A stretch of 64,000 bases of DNA from Duganella sp. Leaf126 (lineage in GTDB: Bacteria > Pseudomonadota > Gammaproteobacteria > Burkholderiales > Burkholderiaceae_D), in NCBI RefSeq assembly GCF_001423125.1, contig NZ_LMNW01000012.1, forward strand, positions 688,772-752,771, written 5' to 3'. Below the pieces are notes generated by a model, which was not told the origin of the DNA, ran no database searches, and saw only the letters and a program-made list of their open reading frames with translations. Below are positions 47,701 to 55,954 of this stretch, piece by piece. Made by a program: the position numbers and the translations under genes. Within the stretch, counting starts at the first letter, position 1. The number at the start of each line of letters is the position of its first letter.

Positions 47701-48885
47701 ATGGCTATTCAAACCCAAGTCCTGACAAAGGTGATTCGCAAGAAGGAAGGCCCGAATTCCTTCGGCGTATTGCCCGGCGCCGCCGGCGCGCGCGAGTTCC
47801 GTAAGGTCAGCGACAGCATCGCGCTGAAGAAGAACAAAATCCAGTCGGCCGCGATTCAGACCAATGCGCAGCGCCCGATGGCGCGCCACGGCGGCCGCAC
47901 GGTGGACGGCAACATCGGCGTCGAGCTGGCCCTGGGCCTGATCGATTCCGAGCTGGCGTCGGTCGTGCGCCGCGACTGGACGGCGGTGGCTCCGCTCAAC
48001 AACCTGACCGTGACGGCCTCTGCCGCGGCGCCGCACTTCGTGCGATCCGCAGGCTCATGGATCGCCGACGGCCTGGCCCTCGGCATGCTGGTCAAATTCA
48101 CCGGCTTCACCGCTGGCGCCACTTCGAATAACGGCAAGCTGTACACGATCATCGCGCTCACCGCTACCGAGATCACTGTCGCCGAAACCGTCGTGGCGGC
48201 CGCCAGTTCCGCATCGATCGGCCTGACCGTGCCCGGCAAAGTTACCTTCATCCCCGAGAGCGGTCATACCAACGACAGCTACACCATCGAGAAATGGTAC
48301 AGCGCGGTGGGCGAGTCGTACCGCTTCACTGGCCAGCGCGTGGCCTCGGTGAACATCGGCCTGGCAGCCGACGACAAGGTGTCTGCCGAGATCGCCTACA
48401 TGGGCCAGGACCGCCAAAAGGCGACCGCCGCATACTTCACCAACCCGGCCGCGCCTGGTGGTGGCGACATGCTGGTAACGCCTTCGGGCCTGGCCATCAT
48501 CAACGGCAAAGCCACCAAGGTCTGCACGAACTTCACGCTCGACATCAACGGCAACGCGTCGGTGGGCAAGGTCGTCGGCTCCAATGTGACGCCGGACGTG
48601 TTCATGGACATGATCGACGTCACCGGCCAGATCAGCGTGTACTACGAGAACGGCGAGATGGATGACTACTTCGACCAGGAGCAGTCGATCTCGTTGATTA
48701 ACCGCCTCGACGACGGTATCGGCGGTGCGTTCGTCATCGCCATGCCATACGTGAAAGTGTTCGGCGGCGGCGAGTCGGGCGACAAGGAAATCATCCGTCA
48801 ATACGACTACACGGCCGGCCCGAATGCTGCCGGTACCGGCGCCGGTCGCTCGACGATTCTTTTGCAAGACACAACGCTTTCTTAA
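47701..48885 (+). CDS. Major tail tube protein
   Basis: A 394-residue tail tube protein. QVLTKVIRKKEGPNSFGVLP, AREFRKVSDSIALKKNKIQS and GRTVDGNIGVELALGLIDSE are the conserved N-terminal blocks. YTIEKWYSAVGESYRFTGQR, VTGQISVYYENGEMDDYFDQ and EQSISLINRLDDGIGGAFVI form the C-terminal half. Between them is an inserted beta segment (VKFTGFTAGATSNNGKLYTI). It builds the long flexible siphovirus tail with the tape measure. Confidence 0.88.
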   Translation: MAIQTQVLTKVIRKKEGPNSFGVLPGAAGAREFRKVSDSIALKKNKIQSAAIQTNAQRPMARHGGRTVDGNIGVELALGLIDSELASVVRRDWTAVAPLNNLTVTASAAAPHFVRSAGSWIADGLALGMLVKFTGFTAGATSNNGKLYTIIALTATEITVAETVVAAASSASIGLTVPGKVTFIPESGHTNDSYTIEKWYSAVGESYRFTGQRVASVNIGLAADDKVSAEIAYMGQDRQKATAAYFTNPAAPGGGDMLVTPSGLAIINGKATKVCTNFTLDINGNASVGKVVGSNVTPDVFMDMIDVTGQISVYYENGEMDDYFDQEQSISLINRLDDGIGGAFVIAMPYVKVFGGGESGDKEIIRQYDYTAGPNAAGTGAGRSTILLQDTTLS

Positions 48886-48903
48886 TTCGCAATATCGAAT
48901 TCG

Positions 48904-48922
48904 AGCCGGCCACGTGCCGGCT
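48904..48922 (+). terminator. Hairpin after the tail tube gene (weak terminator)
   Basis: AGCCGGC-CACGT-GCCGGCT, followed by only two more T-rich bases. It is a strong hairpin without a real T run, so it could also be an RNA-stability element. Confidence 0.45.
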
Positions 48923-48959
48923 TATCAATGCCCGATGGGCAATAGCAGAAAGGTATCAG

Positions 48960-49457
48960 ATGAATGAACTTATTTTCGATGGTCGCAAGTTGCGCGTCAT
49001 CGAGCGCAACGGACAGGCATGGCTCACGGCGGTTGATATTGCAGCGGCGCTGGGCTACAGCCGCAGCGACAAAGTGTCGCGCATCTATCAGCTGCACGCC
49101 AACGAATTTCGCACCTCAATGACCGATCTCATCGAGACCCCCGTTTCGGGGTTCTCGGGGATCACGGCAGAAGTACGAATTTTTAGTCTGCGAGGTGCGC
49201 ACCTGATTGGCATGTTTGCCAGGACCAAAAAAGGCGCCGAGTTTCGTGCGTGGGTGCTCGATCAACTGGAGGCCCAGTGCGCGCCAGGCAAGTCGCTGAT
49301 GTTTGCATGGTTCGACGCAAAGGCCGCCGTTGATGCGCAGGACAAGTTTGCCAGTATGTGCGGCAAAGGTTTGAGTGAACACAGAAAACGCAAGCCGCCA
49401 CTGGCGGAAAAACTCAAAGCACTCAGCGATCAGATTCAACCATCTCTTCTCAACTGA
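48960..49457 (+). CDS. BRO/ANT-like N-terminal domain protein inside the tail cluster
   Basis: A 165-residue protein. NELIFDGRKLRVIERNGQAW, LTAVDIAAALGYSRSDKVSR and RTKKGAEFRAWVLDQLEAQ match the BRO-N/antirepressor DNA-binding domain; FSLRGAHLIGMFA is its core strand-helix. The C-terminal part is short and basic. Such proteins usually sit in early regions. Here it lies between tail tube and tail chaperone genes, with terminator-like hairpins on both sides, so it looks like an inserted cassette. Confidence 0.82.
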   Translation: MNELIFDGRKLRVIERNGQAWLTAVDIAAALGYSRSDKVSRIYQLHANEFRTSMTDLIETPVSGFSGITAEVRIFSLRGAHLIGMFARTKKGAEFRAWVLDQLEAQCAPGKSLMFAWFDAKAAVDAQDKFASMCGKGLSEHRKRKPPLAEKLKALSDQIQPSLLN

Positions 49458-49483
49458 CCCGGCCACGCGCCGGGTTTCTTTTT
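49457..49483 (+). terminator. Intrinsic terminator after the BRO-like gene
   Basis: ACCCGGC-CACGC-GCCGGGT followed by TTCTTTTT. Confidence 0.75.
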
Positions 49484-49578
49484 GGCGCAAGCCACCCCCA
49501 GTACGGACCGGACGCTGTCGCCTTCGTCGGCGCAGCGGCCGGCACCGGCACCTATTCATCCGACGAAAGGCATTACCC

Positions 49579-50037
49579 ATGAACACCATCAACAACGCAG
49601 TAAAACTCGCAACCGCTGGCTTTGACGTGGCCCTGCTGGCCAGCCCCGAAAAGATCGCCAAGACCCACACCGTCGAAGTCGCTCACGACGATGACGGCAA
49701 CATGCTGGCCGGCTTCGACATTGTCGGCAAGAACTCGGTCCAGTATCGCGACGTGGTGCGCGCCACCTCCGTCACCGCGATCAAACGCAGCCAGACCAAG
49801 AAAGAGCAGATCGACGCCAAGACCGATGCCGGCGCCGGCGCCGTGTACGACCTGTCCGAATCGCGCAACCGCAAGATTGCCATCGCCGTGGTCGTCGGCG
49901 CTCCGGGCTTCGTGTCGAACGGCCAGCCCGTCGAGCTGACGGAGGGCTTCCTCAACCTCTGCTTCGATGCGCAGCCAACCTGGCAAGACAAGATCCTGAC
50001 CGCGCTGGAAGCTGATGCCAATTTTTTGGCGATCTAA
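49579..50037 (+). CDS. Tail assembly chaperone (G-like)
   Basis: A 152-residue protein between tail tube and tape measure. ATG 49579 follows GAAAGG. TAGFDVALLASPEKIAKTHT, VQYRDVVRATSVTAIKRSQT and RNRKIAIAVVVGAPGFVSNG with ELTEGFLNLCFDAQPTWQD match the first tail chaperone. Near its end AAT TTT TTG contains T-TTT-TTG, a slippery heptamer in the zero frame. A -1 shift there gives the longer GT-like product, the normal arrangement in lambda-like tails. Confidence 0.85.
   Translation: MNTINNAVKLATAGFDVALLASPEKIAKTHTVEVAHDDDGNMLAGFDIVGKNSVQYRDVVRATSVTAIKRSQTKKEQIDAKTDAGAGAVYDLSESRNRKIAIAVVVGAPGFVSNGQPVELTEGFLNLCFDAQPTWQDKILTALEADANFLAI
50022..50028 (+). promoter_or_regulatory. -1 ribosomal frameshift site
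   Basis: T TTT TTG in the zero frame fits X XXY YYZ. The zero frame stops seven bases later at 50035-50037 (TAA), while the -1 frame is open from 50016 to 50369. The position between the G-like gene and tape measure is where this frameshift is expected. Confidence 0.85.
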
Positions 50038-50369
50038 AGCGGCAACTACTTGAGCATGCGCAGGCGTCGCTCAAGCTGGCCGCCAAGCAGAAGGACGGCA
50101 AAACCCTGCGCTGGCACCTCGAGCGCGTGCTCGAGCAGACCGGCATCGTGCCGCCGCAACTCGATGTCCCGGCGATTCCGATCGAGCTCGAGCACGTCTG
50201 GGAGTACTTCTGCCAGATGAGTTCGAAGCGGACCTGCGGCGCCATGGCGCCGAATCCGATCAGCGACGAGCAGGTGATGGCCTGGGAACGGCGGCACGGC
50301 ATCCGCCTGTCGCCGTTTGAAGGCGAATGCATCGACGCGCTTGACCAGGTTTTCTTAGCCGGCGAGTAG
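50028..50369 (+). CDS. Tail chaperone frameshift extension (T part of GT)
   Basis: This frame has no start of its own with a ribosome site; it is entered from the G-like gene by a -1 shift at 50022-50028. After the shift it reads FFGDLKRQLLEHAQASLKLA, then LRWHLERVLEQTG, IPIELEHVWEYFCQ and MAWERRHGIRLSPFEGECID. The last two are the typical phage tail chaperone C-terminal pattern (WEYF..., W...G..L). It stops before the tape measure with a hairpin between. The fusion product is about 262 residues. Confidence 0.85.
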   Translation, partial: GDLKRQLLEHAQASLKLAAKQKDGKTLRWHLERVLEQTGIVPPQLDVPAIPIELEHVWEYFCQMSSKRTCGAMAPNPISDEQVMAWERRHGIRLSPFEGECIDALDQVFLAGE

Positions 50370-50398
50370 GGCGGCCACACGCTGCCCGCACCGAATTA

Positions 50399-50428
50399 CA
50401 AGCCGCCTTCGAGGCGGCATTTTTTATT
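50399..50428 (+). terminator. Intrinsic terminator before the tape measure gene
   Basis: GCCGCC-TTCGA-GGCGGC followed by A and six T. Confidence 0.8.
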
Positions 50429-50437
50429 GGGCCTCCC

Positions 50438-53400
50438 ATGACCGTTGATGTCGCTACCCTCGCAATCCGAATCGACTCGTCTGCAGCGCAGACTGCTGCG
50501 CAGGACATGGACCGCATGCGCGAGGCTGGCGGCCGCGCCGAGAAGCAGACTGCGATCCTTGAAGATGCGACGCGCAAGCTGACCGGTGCATTGGCGATGC
50601 TGGGCCTGGGCGCTGGTATCAGCGCCATCATCCACCTGGCAGACGAATACACCAAATACAACGCGCAGTTGAAACTCGCTACCCAGTCCGCGCGCGAGCA
50701 CGCCCAAGCGCTTGAAGACGTGCGCCGGATCGCAACGACCGCCCAGCAAGACCTGGCCGCCACCGGTATGCTGTACGCGCGTATCTCCAACGGCACGCGC
50801 GAGCTGGGCGTGCAGCAGAAGCAGGTGGCCGCCATCACGGAAACCGTCAACCTGGCTTTGAAAGTGTCTGGCGCCACCGCGATGGAGTCGGCATCGGCCC
50901 AGCTGCAGTTGTCGCAGGCCTTCGCGCAGGGCGCGCTGCGCGGCGAAGAATTCAATTCCGTGAACGAGGCCGCACCTCGCCTAATGAAGGCGCTGGCGGA
51001 CGGCCTGGGGATTCCGGTGGGCGCACTGCGCGCAATGGCTGCCGAGGGCCAAATTACGTCCAAAATTATGGCCGAGGTGCTGCCCGGCGCGCTTGAGCAA
51101 CTGCGCGAGGAAGCCAAGCAGGTGCAGACCATTGGCGGCGCGTTCACGGTCCTCAAGAACAACCTCATGGAGTTCGTGGGCGTGCAGGCCCAGGCCAGCG
51201 GCTTCGTGTCGCTCTTGGTGACCGGCATCGAGGCGCTGGCCAGCAACCTGACCTTGCTGGCCGGGGTGATCGGCACTTTAGTGGCAGTCAATGTCGTGAA
51301 CTGGCTCACAAGCTGGATCGCAAAGACTTACGAACGTATTACCGCTGCTTACGCCCAGGTTGCGGCCGAGAATGCCTTGCGCGCTTCGGCAATTGCGGCC
51401 GCAGAAGCAGAAAGCGCCCAGGCTGCCGCCACGCTTGCACGTGCGCAAGCTGGTCGTCTGGCTCTGGTTGCCACGCAGGAGGCCGTTGTCGCCCAACTTC
51501 GTGCCGCGAATGCCACGCTCGCTGGAGCGCAGGCTGCTGTTGCGGCGGCGAGTGCGGCGGGGGCGCAAAGTTACGCTCTTCGCGTACTGCGTGACGCTAC
51601 TCGCGATCTCGCTGTCGCTGAGACCATGCGGGCTGCTTTGCTGACGGAATCGGCCGCGCTAGACCGGGCAAAAATCGCCGCATCAGCGCAAATCACAGCC
51701 GCAACTGCCGCGCAGACCGCTGCGCAAAACGCGTTGAATGCGGCAAATGGTGTTGGTGTTTCGTCGGTGGGGTTGCTTGGGCGCGCTGTTGGTGCATTGG
51801 GTGGGCCGATCGGCGCCATCGTGACGATACTCGGTCTGGCTGCCACTGCGTGGATGGTCTGGTCGAATCGCGCAAAGGAATCGAATGCCGCCGTCGCGGA
51901 ATCATTCGACGAGGCGCACGCACGTATCGTGAAAGGCCTGGACGAGCAGATCGCCAAGAACGAAAAATTGATTCAACTGCAAAAGCTGGGTGTGCCGAAA
52001 GACAAAGCTGAAAAAGACCTGCCGATCATCGACCAGCTGGCCAAGGCATCCGCATTACTCAACGACATCAACCAGCGTGCCGGCGACTATGCTCCGGGCA
52101 AAGGCAAGAGCGAAACAGATGCTCTGTTTGACCGCGTGAAGGTGTTGAAGCAGATCGGCGAACTCACCGACAAAATGCAGAAACGTGATTCCACCGGTGA
52201 CGCGGCTGCAGCCTTCGGGCCTGAGGCGAAAGCGCTCGAGGCTGTGCGACAGCGCTTGACCGGCGTTAATAAGCAATACCTCGACGATCTGAAAGCACTT
52301 CAAGCGGCCCGTGAAGCCAACGCCATTCCTGAGAAAGAATACATCGAACTGGTTTCGAAGTTGGCCACCGAAACTTGGAAGGCATCTGACGCTGGCAAGG
52401 ACTTCGCCGCATCGAGCAAAGCACAGGTGGAGGCACGTTTGGAGGCAATCAAATCCGGTGTTGAGCGCGAAAAAAGCATTCGAGCCGAAGGCGTGGCAGC
52501 GATCACCGAGTTGCAGCGGCAGGGCCTGGCGTCGGACTACGAGGTGTACGAAGCGAAGCGCTCGGCGGCGGTTCGCGCCGGCGAAGATGCGGGTCAAGTG
52601 CTCAGCGCCGAGATTGCTGCACTGGCGGCTTACGGCGGCAAGGATGTCGCGGAGCGGATCGCGAACGATGCAAAAATCAAGAAGCTGAGCGCGGACCGCA
52701 CTGAGGCGCTACGGGCGTCACTGGTTGCAGAAAAGCAGCTGCGTGTCGCGTACGAATACGATCGGGACAAGCCGACACGCGATGCTGAGGCGGCCAACGC
52801 TAAAGAGCTGGTCGCGATCAACAATCAGATCGCGGCCACGGAGCTGCAAATTGCCAGCTACGGGAAACTGCCGTCGGCCATTAGCGCAGCGACCATCGCC
52901 CAACTGGAAGCGGAAAAGGCGACGGTCTCCGTCTTCGAGGGAAGTGAAAAGGCTGTTGCAGCAATCGATGCCAAGATCGCGGCATACGCACGCCTGTCGG
53001 CCGTCCAGAAGGTCAGCGAGGCTCTGGACACCAGCACCGACGTGGCCAAAGCCAAGGAGCTGCTGGAGATCCTGGTCGCAGTGGATAACGCGGCCAAGTC
53101 GGCCGCGCAGGGAATGGCCTCATCGTTCGGAGCGGTCGGGTCGGCCATCGGCGGGCTGACGACTGCGCTGACGGAATACGCCGTTCAGCAGCAGGCCGTG
53201 TCCGCGCAGCTGGCGGCGGTGAAGGCGGACCCGAAGAGCAGCGCTGACAAGATCGCCAAGGCGGAGATCGCCGCCTCGCATGCTTCGGCTCAGGCGCAGA
53301 TCAAATCCTACGGTGACATGGCTGCGGCCTCGAAGGGATTCTTCAAAGAGAATTCCAAGGGTTACAAGCTGATGGAGACGACCGAGCGGGCCTTCCGAGC

Positions 53401-55954
53401 CTACGAAATGGCCATGGCTCTCGAGTCGATGGTCAAAAAGATCTTCTTCAAAGAGGGGGAGGTGGCGGCCAATGTGGCACTGAACGCGACCAAGCTCACG
53501 GGCGAGGCCGCAACCACCGCGGCATCTACCGGACTGGCCGCGACCGAGGCGAGCGCTTGGGGCATTACGGCCGTGGTCAAGGCCATGGCGTCGCTGCCGT
53601 TTCCGCTGAACCTGGCGGCCGGCGCTGCGACGCTGGCTGCCGTCGTGGCAGTCGGCGCCAAGATGTTCGGCGGCGTCGGTGGCGGGGCCAGCGTTTCGCA
53701 GCAGCGGCAGGCAGCGAACGGCACGGGCTCTATTCTGGGCGACAGCAATGCAAAGTCGGACTCGATCGCGCACAGCCTGGCCATCATGGAAAAAAATTCC
53801 GGCCTCGGTCTGGCACACACGATCTCGATGGACCTGTCTTTGAAACAGATGGTGTCGAGCATCGGCAACCTTGCTGGCCTGTTGGCACGCGCTGGCGTCG
53901 TCGCGGCTGGTGGCGGTGCTGCGGCGGGCGTTCAGACTGGAACGACGACCCCGGGCGGCAACCTGGGCACTGCTGCTGGTATGGCGGCCGGCGGCCTGGG
54001 CGGCGCCGCGCTCGGCGCGTACGTTGGCATGGGCGGGTTCATGTCCACCTCCCTGCTCGCCGTGGGTGGCCCACTCGGTCTCGCCATCGGCGCCGTGCTC
54101 GGCACGGTGCTCGGCAAGCAGCTGGGCAAGCTGTTCGGCACCACGACTTCTATCACCGACCAGGGTATTACCGGCAAGGCGATGTCCCTGGGCCAGATCA
54201 ACGATCTCGGCTTCACTGCGCAGGCCTACGCCGATGTGCAGACGAAGAAGAAAGCGTTCGGCTACACCTACAGCAACAAAAGCGATACCAAGCTGGCTTC
54301 GTTGTCTGATGAGATGAATGATCAGTTCACCATGATCATCACCGGGATGGGTGACACCATTCGAAGTGCAGCCGGCATCCTGGGCGTGGACGGCGCCGCA
54401 TTCAATGCAAAGCTCAATTCCTTCGTAGTTGATCTTGGCAAGATCAGTTTGAAAGACCTGACCGGCGAAGAGCAGCAGAAGGCGCTGGAGACAGCCTTCT
54501 CAAAATTGGGCGACGACATGGCCCGTTGGAGTGTGGCCGGCATTGCGAACTTTCAAAAAGTGGGGGAGGGCTATCTCGAAACGCTGGTGCGGGTCGCCAA
54601 TGAACAGATGCAGGTCAATGATGTTCTGGCCGTGCTGGGCAAGTCGTTCAACGCGACCGGCCTCAGTGCGGTGCAGCTCAGCCAGGATCTGATCGCGGCA
54701 GCGGGAGGGCTGGAAAAACTGACTTCGGGTACCGCGTACTTCGCGCAGAACTTCCTCAGCGAGGCAGAGCGTATGGCACCGATTACGAAATCGGTCCGCG
54801 TCGCGATGACCTCGCTCGGGCAGTCCGGCGTGACCACTACCGAGCAGTTCAAGGCGCTCGTGCTGGCGCAGGATCTGAACACGGCTGCCGGCCAAGCGAT
54901 GTATGCCCAACTGATCGCCATCGCGGAGCCATTTAAGCAGGCTGCGGATTACGCCGCCGAGCTTGCCGCTGTGACAGGGGATTTTGCTGCGGTAGCGAAG
55001 ACCGCCAGTGAGATCGCCAGCGAGCACCGCGATTTGCAACAGCAGTTGAACGAGTTGACGAAGAGCGACGCAGGGCTGCTGGCAATCCAGCGCGCCGGCA
55101 TCGCCGACGTAAATAAGGCGCTGTTCGACCAGGTGCAAGCCGCGAAGGCTGTTGTGTCGGCCAAGGACGCGCTGGCCAGCGCCTACGACAAAGAAGCGAC
55201 AGCGGCCAAGAGCGCGATTGAGAAATCGAAAGCGTGGGTGACGACGCTCAACGGCCTCAACAGCAATCTTGCGCTGGGCAACCAGTCCACCCTCACGCCG
55301 GAGCAGAAATACGCCGAGGCGCGGGCCCAATTCGAGAAGACACTGGCGGCGGCGAACGCCGGCGATTCGACAGCGCAGTCCGGGCTGTCGGCGGCGGAGC
55401 AGGCATTCCTCACGGCCTCGCAGGTGGTCAACGCGTCCGACGCCAAATATGCTGCGGACTACGCGCGCGTGATCGCGGCCAACCAAGACGCGGCCAAATG
55501 GGCATCTGAGCAGGTCAATCTGCAGCAGGCCAGCTACGACGCGCTGGAGAAGCAGGTCAAGAGTTTGGTGACCATCAACGACAGCGTGCTGACGGTGGCG
55601 CAGGCCATTGCTCAACTGCAGGTGGCGATGGGGGTCTCCGATGCCCAGGGCGTGAAGTTCACCAACGCGCCTGCGGTGACCGCCACGGTCGCCGGCGCCG
55701 CGCCGGTGGTCGACTACAGCCGCTACTCGGCTGCGTCGAATGCTGGATCGGACGCCCTTGTCGCCGAGGTCAAGGCGCTGCGCGAGGAAGTGAAAGCGCT
55801 GCGCTCCGACCAGGCTGCGCAGATCAGCGCGGTGGTAAAGGCGACCACCGAATCGAACGCGAAAGCCGCCGGAACAGTGGTGGCGGGCGTGGAGAAATCG
55901 GCCAAGGCTTCGGCCTGGGCCTCTACAGTGAAAAAGGATGCGTATGACCGATGA
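50438..55954 (+). CDS. Tape measure protein
   Basis: The longest gene, 1838 residues, sets tail length and is injected with DNA. The N-terminal ~230 residues are the tape measure domain (ATLAIRIDSSAAQTAAQDMD, GTRELGVQQKQVAAITETVN, FNSVNEAAPRLMKALADGLG). Helical coiled regions with heptads fill most of the rest. Hydrophobic segments near residues ~265-290, ~445, ~1055 and ~1190-1225 (LLAGVIGTLVAVNVVNWLTS; VGGPLGLAIGAVLGTVLG) could cross the inner membrane during DNA entry. The usual ~1.5 angstrom per residue would predict a tail near 275 nm (family rule, not measured). The C-terminus overlaps the next gene. Confidence 0.95.
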   Translation: MTVDVATLAIRIDSSAAQTAAQDMDRMREAGGRAEKQTAILEDATRKLTGALAMLGLGAGISAIIHLADEYTKYNAQLKLATQSAREHAQALEDVRRIATTAQQDLAATGMLYARISNGTRELGVQQKQVAAITETVNLALKVSGATAMESASAQLQLSQAFAQGALRGEEFNSVNEAAPRLMKALADGLGIPVGALRAMAAEGQITSKIMAEVLPGALEQLREEAKQVQTIGGAFTVLKNNLMEFVGVQAQASGFVSLLVTGIEALASNLTLLAGVIGTLVAVNVVNWLTSWIAKTYERITAAYAQVAAENALRASAIAAAEAESAQAAATLARAQAGRLALVATQEAVVAQLRAANATLAGAQAAVAAASAAGAQSYALRVLRDATRDLAVAETMRAALLTESAALDRAKIAASAQITAATAAQTAAQNALNAANGVGVSSVGLLGRAVGALGGPIGAIVTILGLAATAWMVWSNRAKESNAAVAESFDEAHARIVKGLDEQIAKNEKLIQLQKLGVPKDKAEKDLPIIDQLAKASALLNDINQRAGDYAPGKGKSETDALFDRVKVLKQIGELTDKMQKRDSTGDAAAAFGPEAKALEAVRQRLTGVNKQYLDDLKALQAAREANAIPEKEYIELVSKLATETWKASDAGKDFAASSKAQVEARLEAIKSGVEREKSIRAEGVAAITELQRQGLASDYEVYEAKRSAAVRAGEDAGQVLSAEIAALAAYGGKDVAERIANDAKIKKLSADRTEALRASLVAEKQLRVAYEYDRDKPTRDAEAANAKELVAINNQIAATELQIASYGKLPSAISAATIAQLEAEKATVSVFEGSEKAVAAIDAKIAAYARLSAVQKVSEALDTSTDVAKAKELLEILVAVDNAAKSAAQGMASSFGAVGSAIGGLTTALTEYAVQQQAVSAQLAAVKADPKSSADKIAKAEIAASHASAQAQIKSYGDMAAASKGFFKENSKGYKLMETTERAFRAYEMAMALESMVKKIFFKEGEVAANVALNATKLTGEAATTAASTGLAATEASAWGITAVVKAMASLPFPLNLAAGAATLAAVVAVGAKMFGGVGGGASVSQQRQAANGTGSILGDSNAKSDSIAHSLAIMEKNSGLGLAHTISMDLSLKQMVSSIGNLAGLLARAGVVAAGGGAAAGVQTGTTTPGGNLGTAAGMAAGGLGGAALGAYVGMGGFMSTSLLAVGGPLGLAIGAVLGTVLGKQLGKLFGTTTSITDQGITGKAMSLGQINDLGFTAQAYADVQTKKKAFGYTYSNKSDTKLASLSDEMNDQFTMIITGMGDTIRSAAGILGVDGAAFNAKLNSFVVDLGKISLKDLTGEEQQKALETAFSKLGDDMARWSVAGIANFQKVGEGYLETLVRVANEQMQVNDVLAVLGKSFNATGLSAVQLSQDLIAAAGGLEKLTSGTAYFAQNFLSEAERMAPITKSVRVAMTSLGQSGVTTTEQFKALVLAQDLNTAAGQAMYAQLIAIAEPFKQAADYAAELAAVTGDFAAVAKTASEIASEHRDLQQQLNELTKSDAGLLAIQRAGIADVNKALFDQVQAAKAVVSAKDALASAYDKEATAAKSAIEKSKAWVTTLNGLNSNLALGNQSTLTPEQKYAEARAQFEKTLAAANAGDSTAQSGLSAAEQAFLTASQVVNASDAKYAADYARVIAANQDAAKWASEQVNLQQASYDALEKQVKSLVTINDSVLTVAQAIAQLQVAMGVSDAQGVKFTNAPAVTATVAGAAPVVDYSRYSAASNAGSDALVAEVKALREEVKALRSDQAAQISAVVKATTESNAKAAGTVVAGVEKSAKASAWASTVKKDAYDR

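Noticed and set aside
50127-50369. Independent 80-aa gene starting at GTG 50127
   Set aside because: No ribosome site, and the frame continues upstream to the slippery heptamer; the GT frameshift product explains it.
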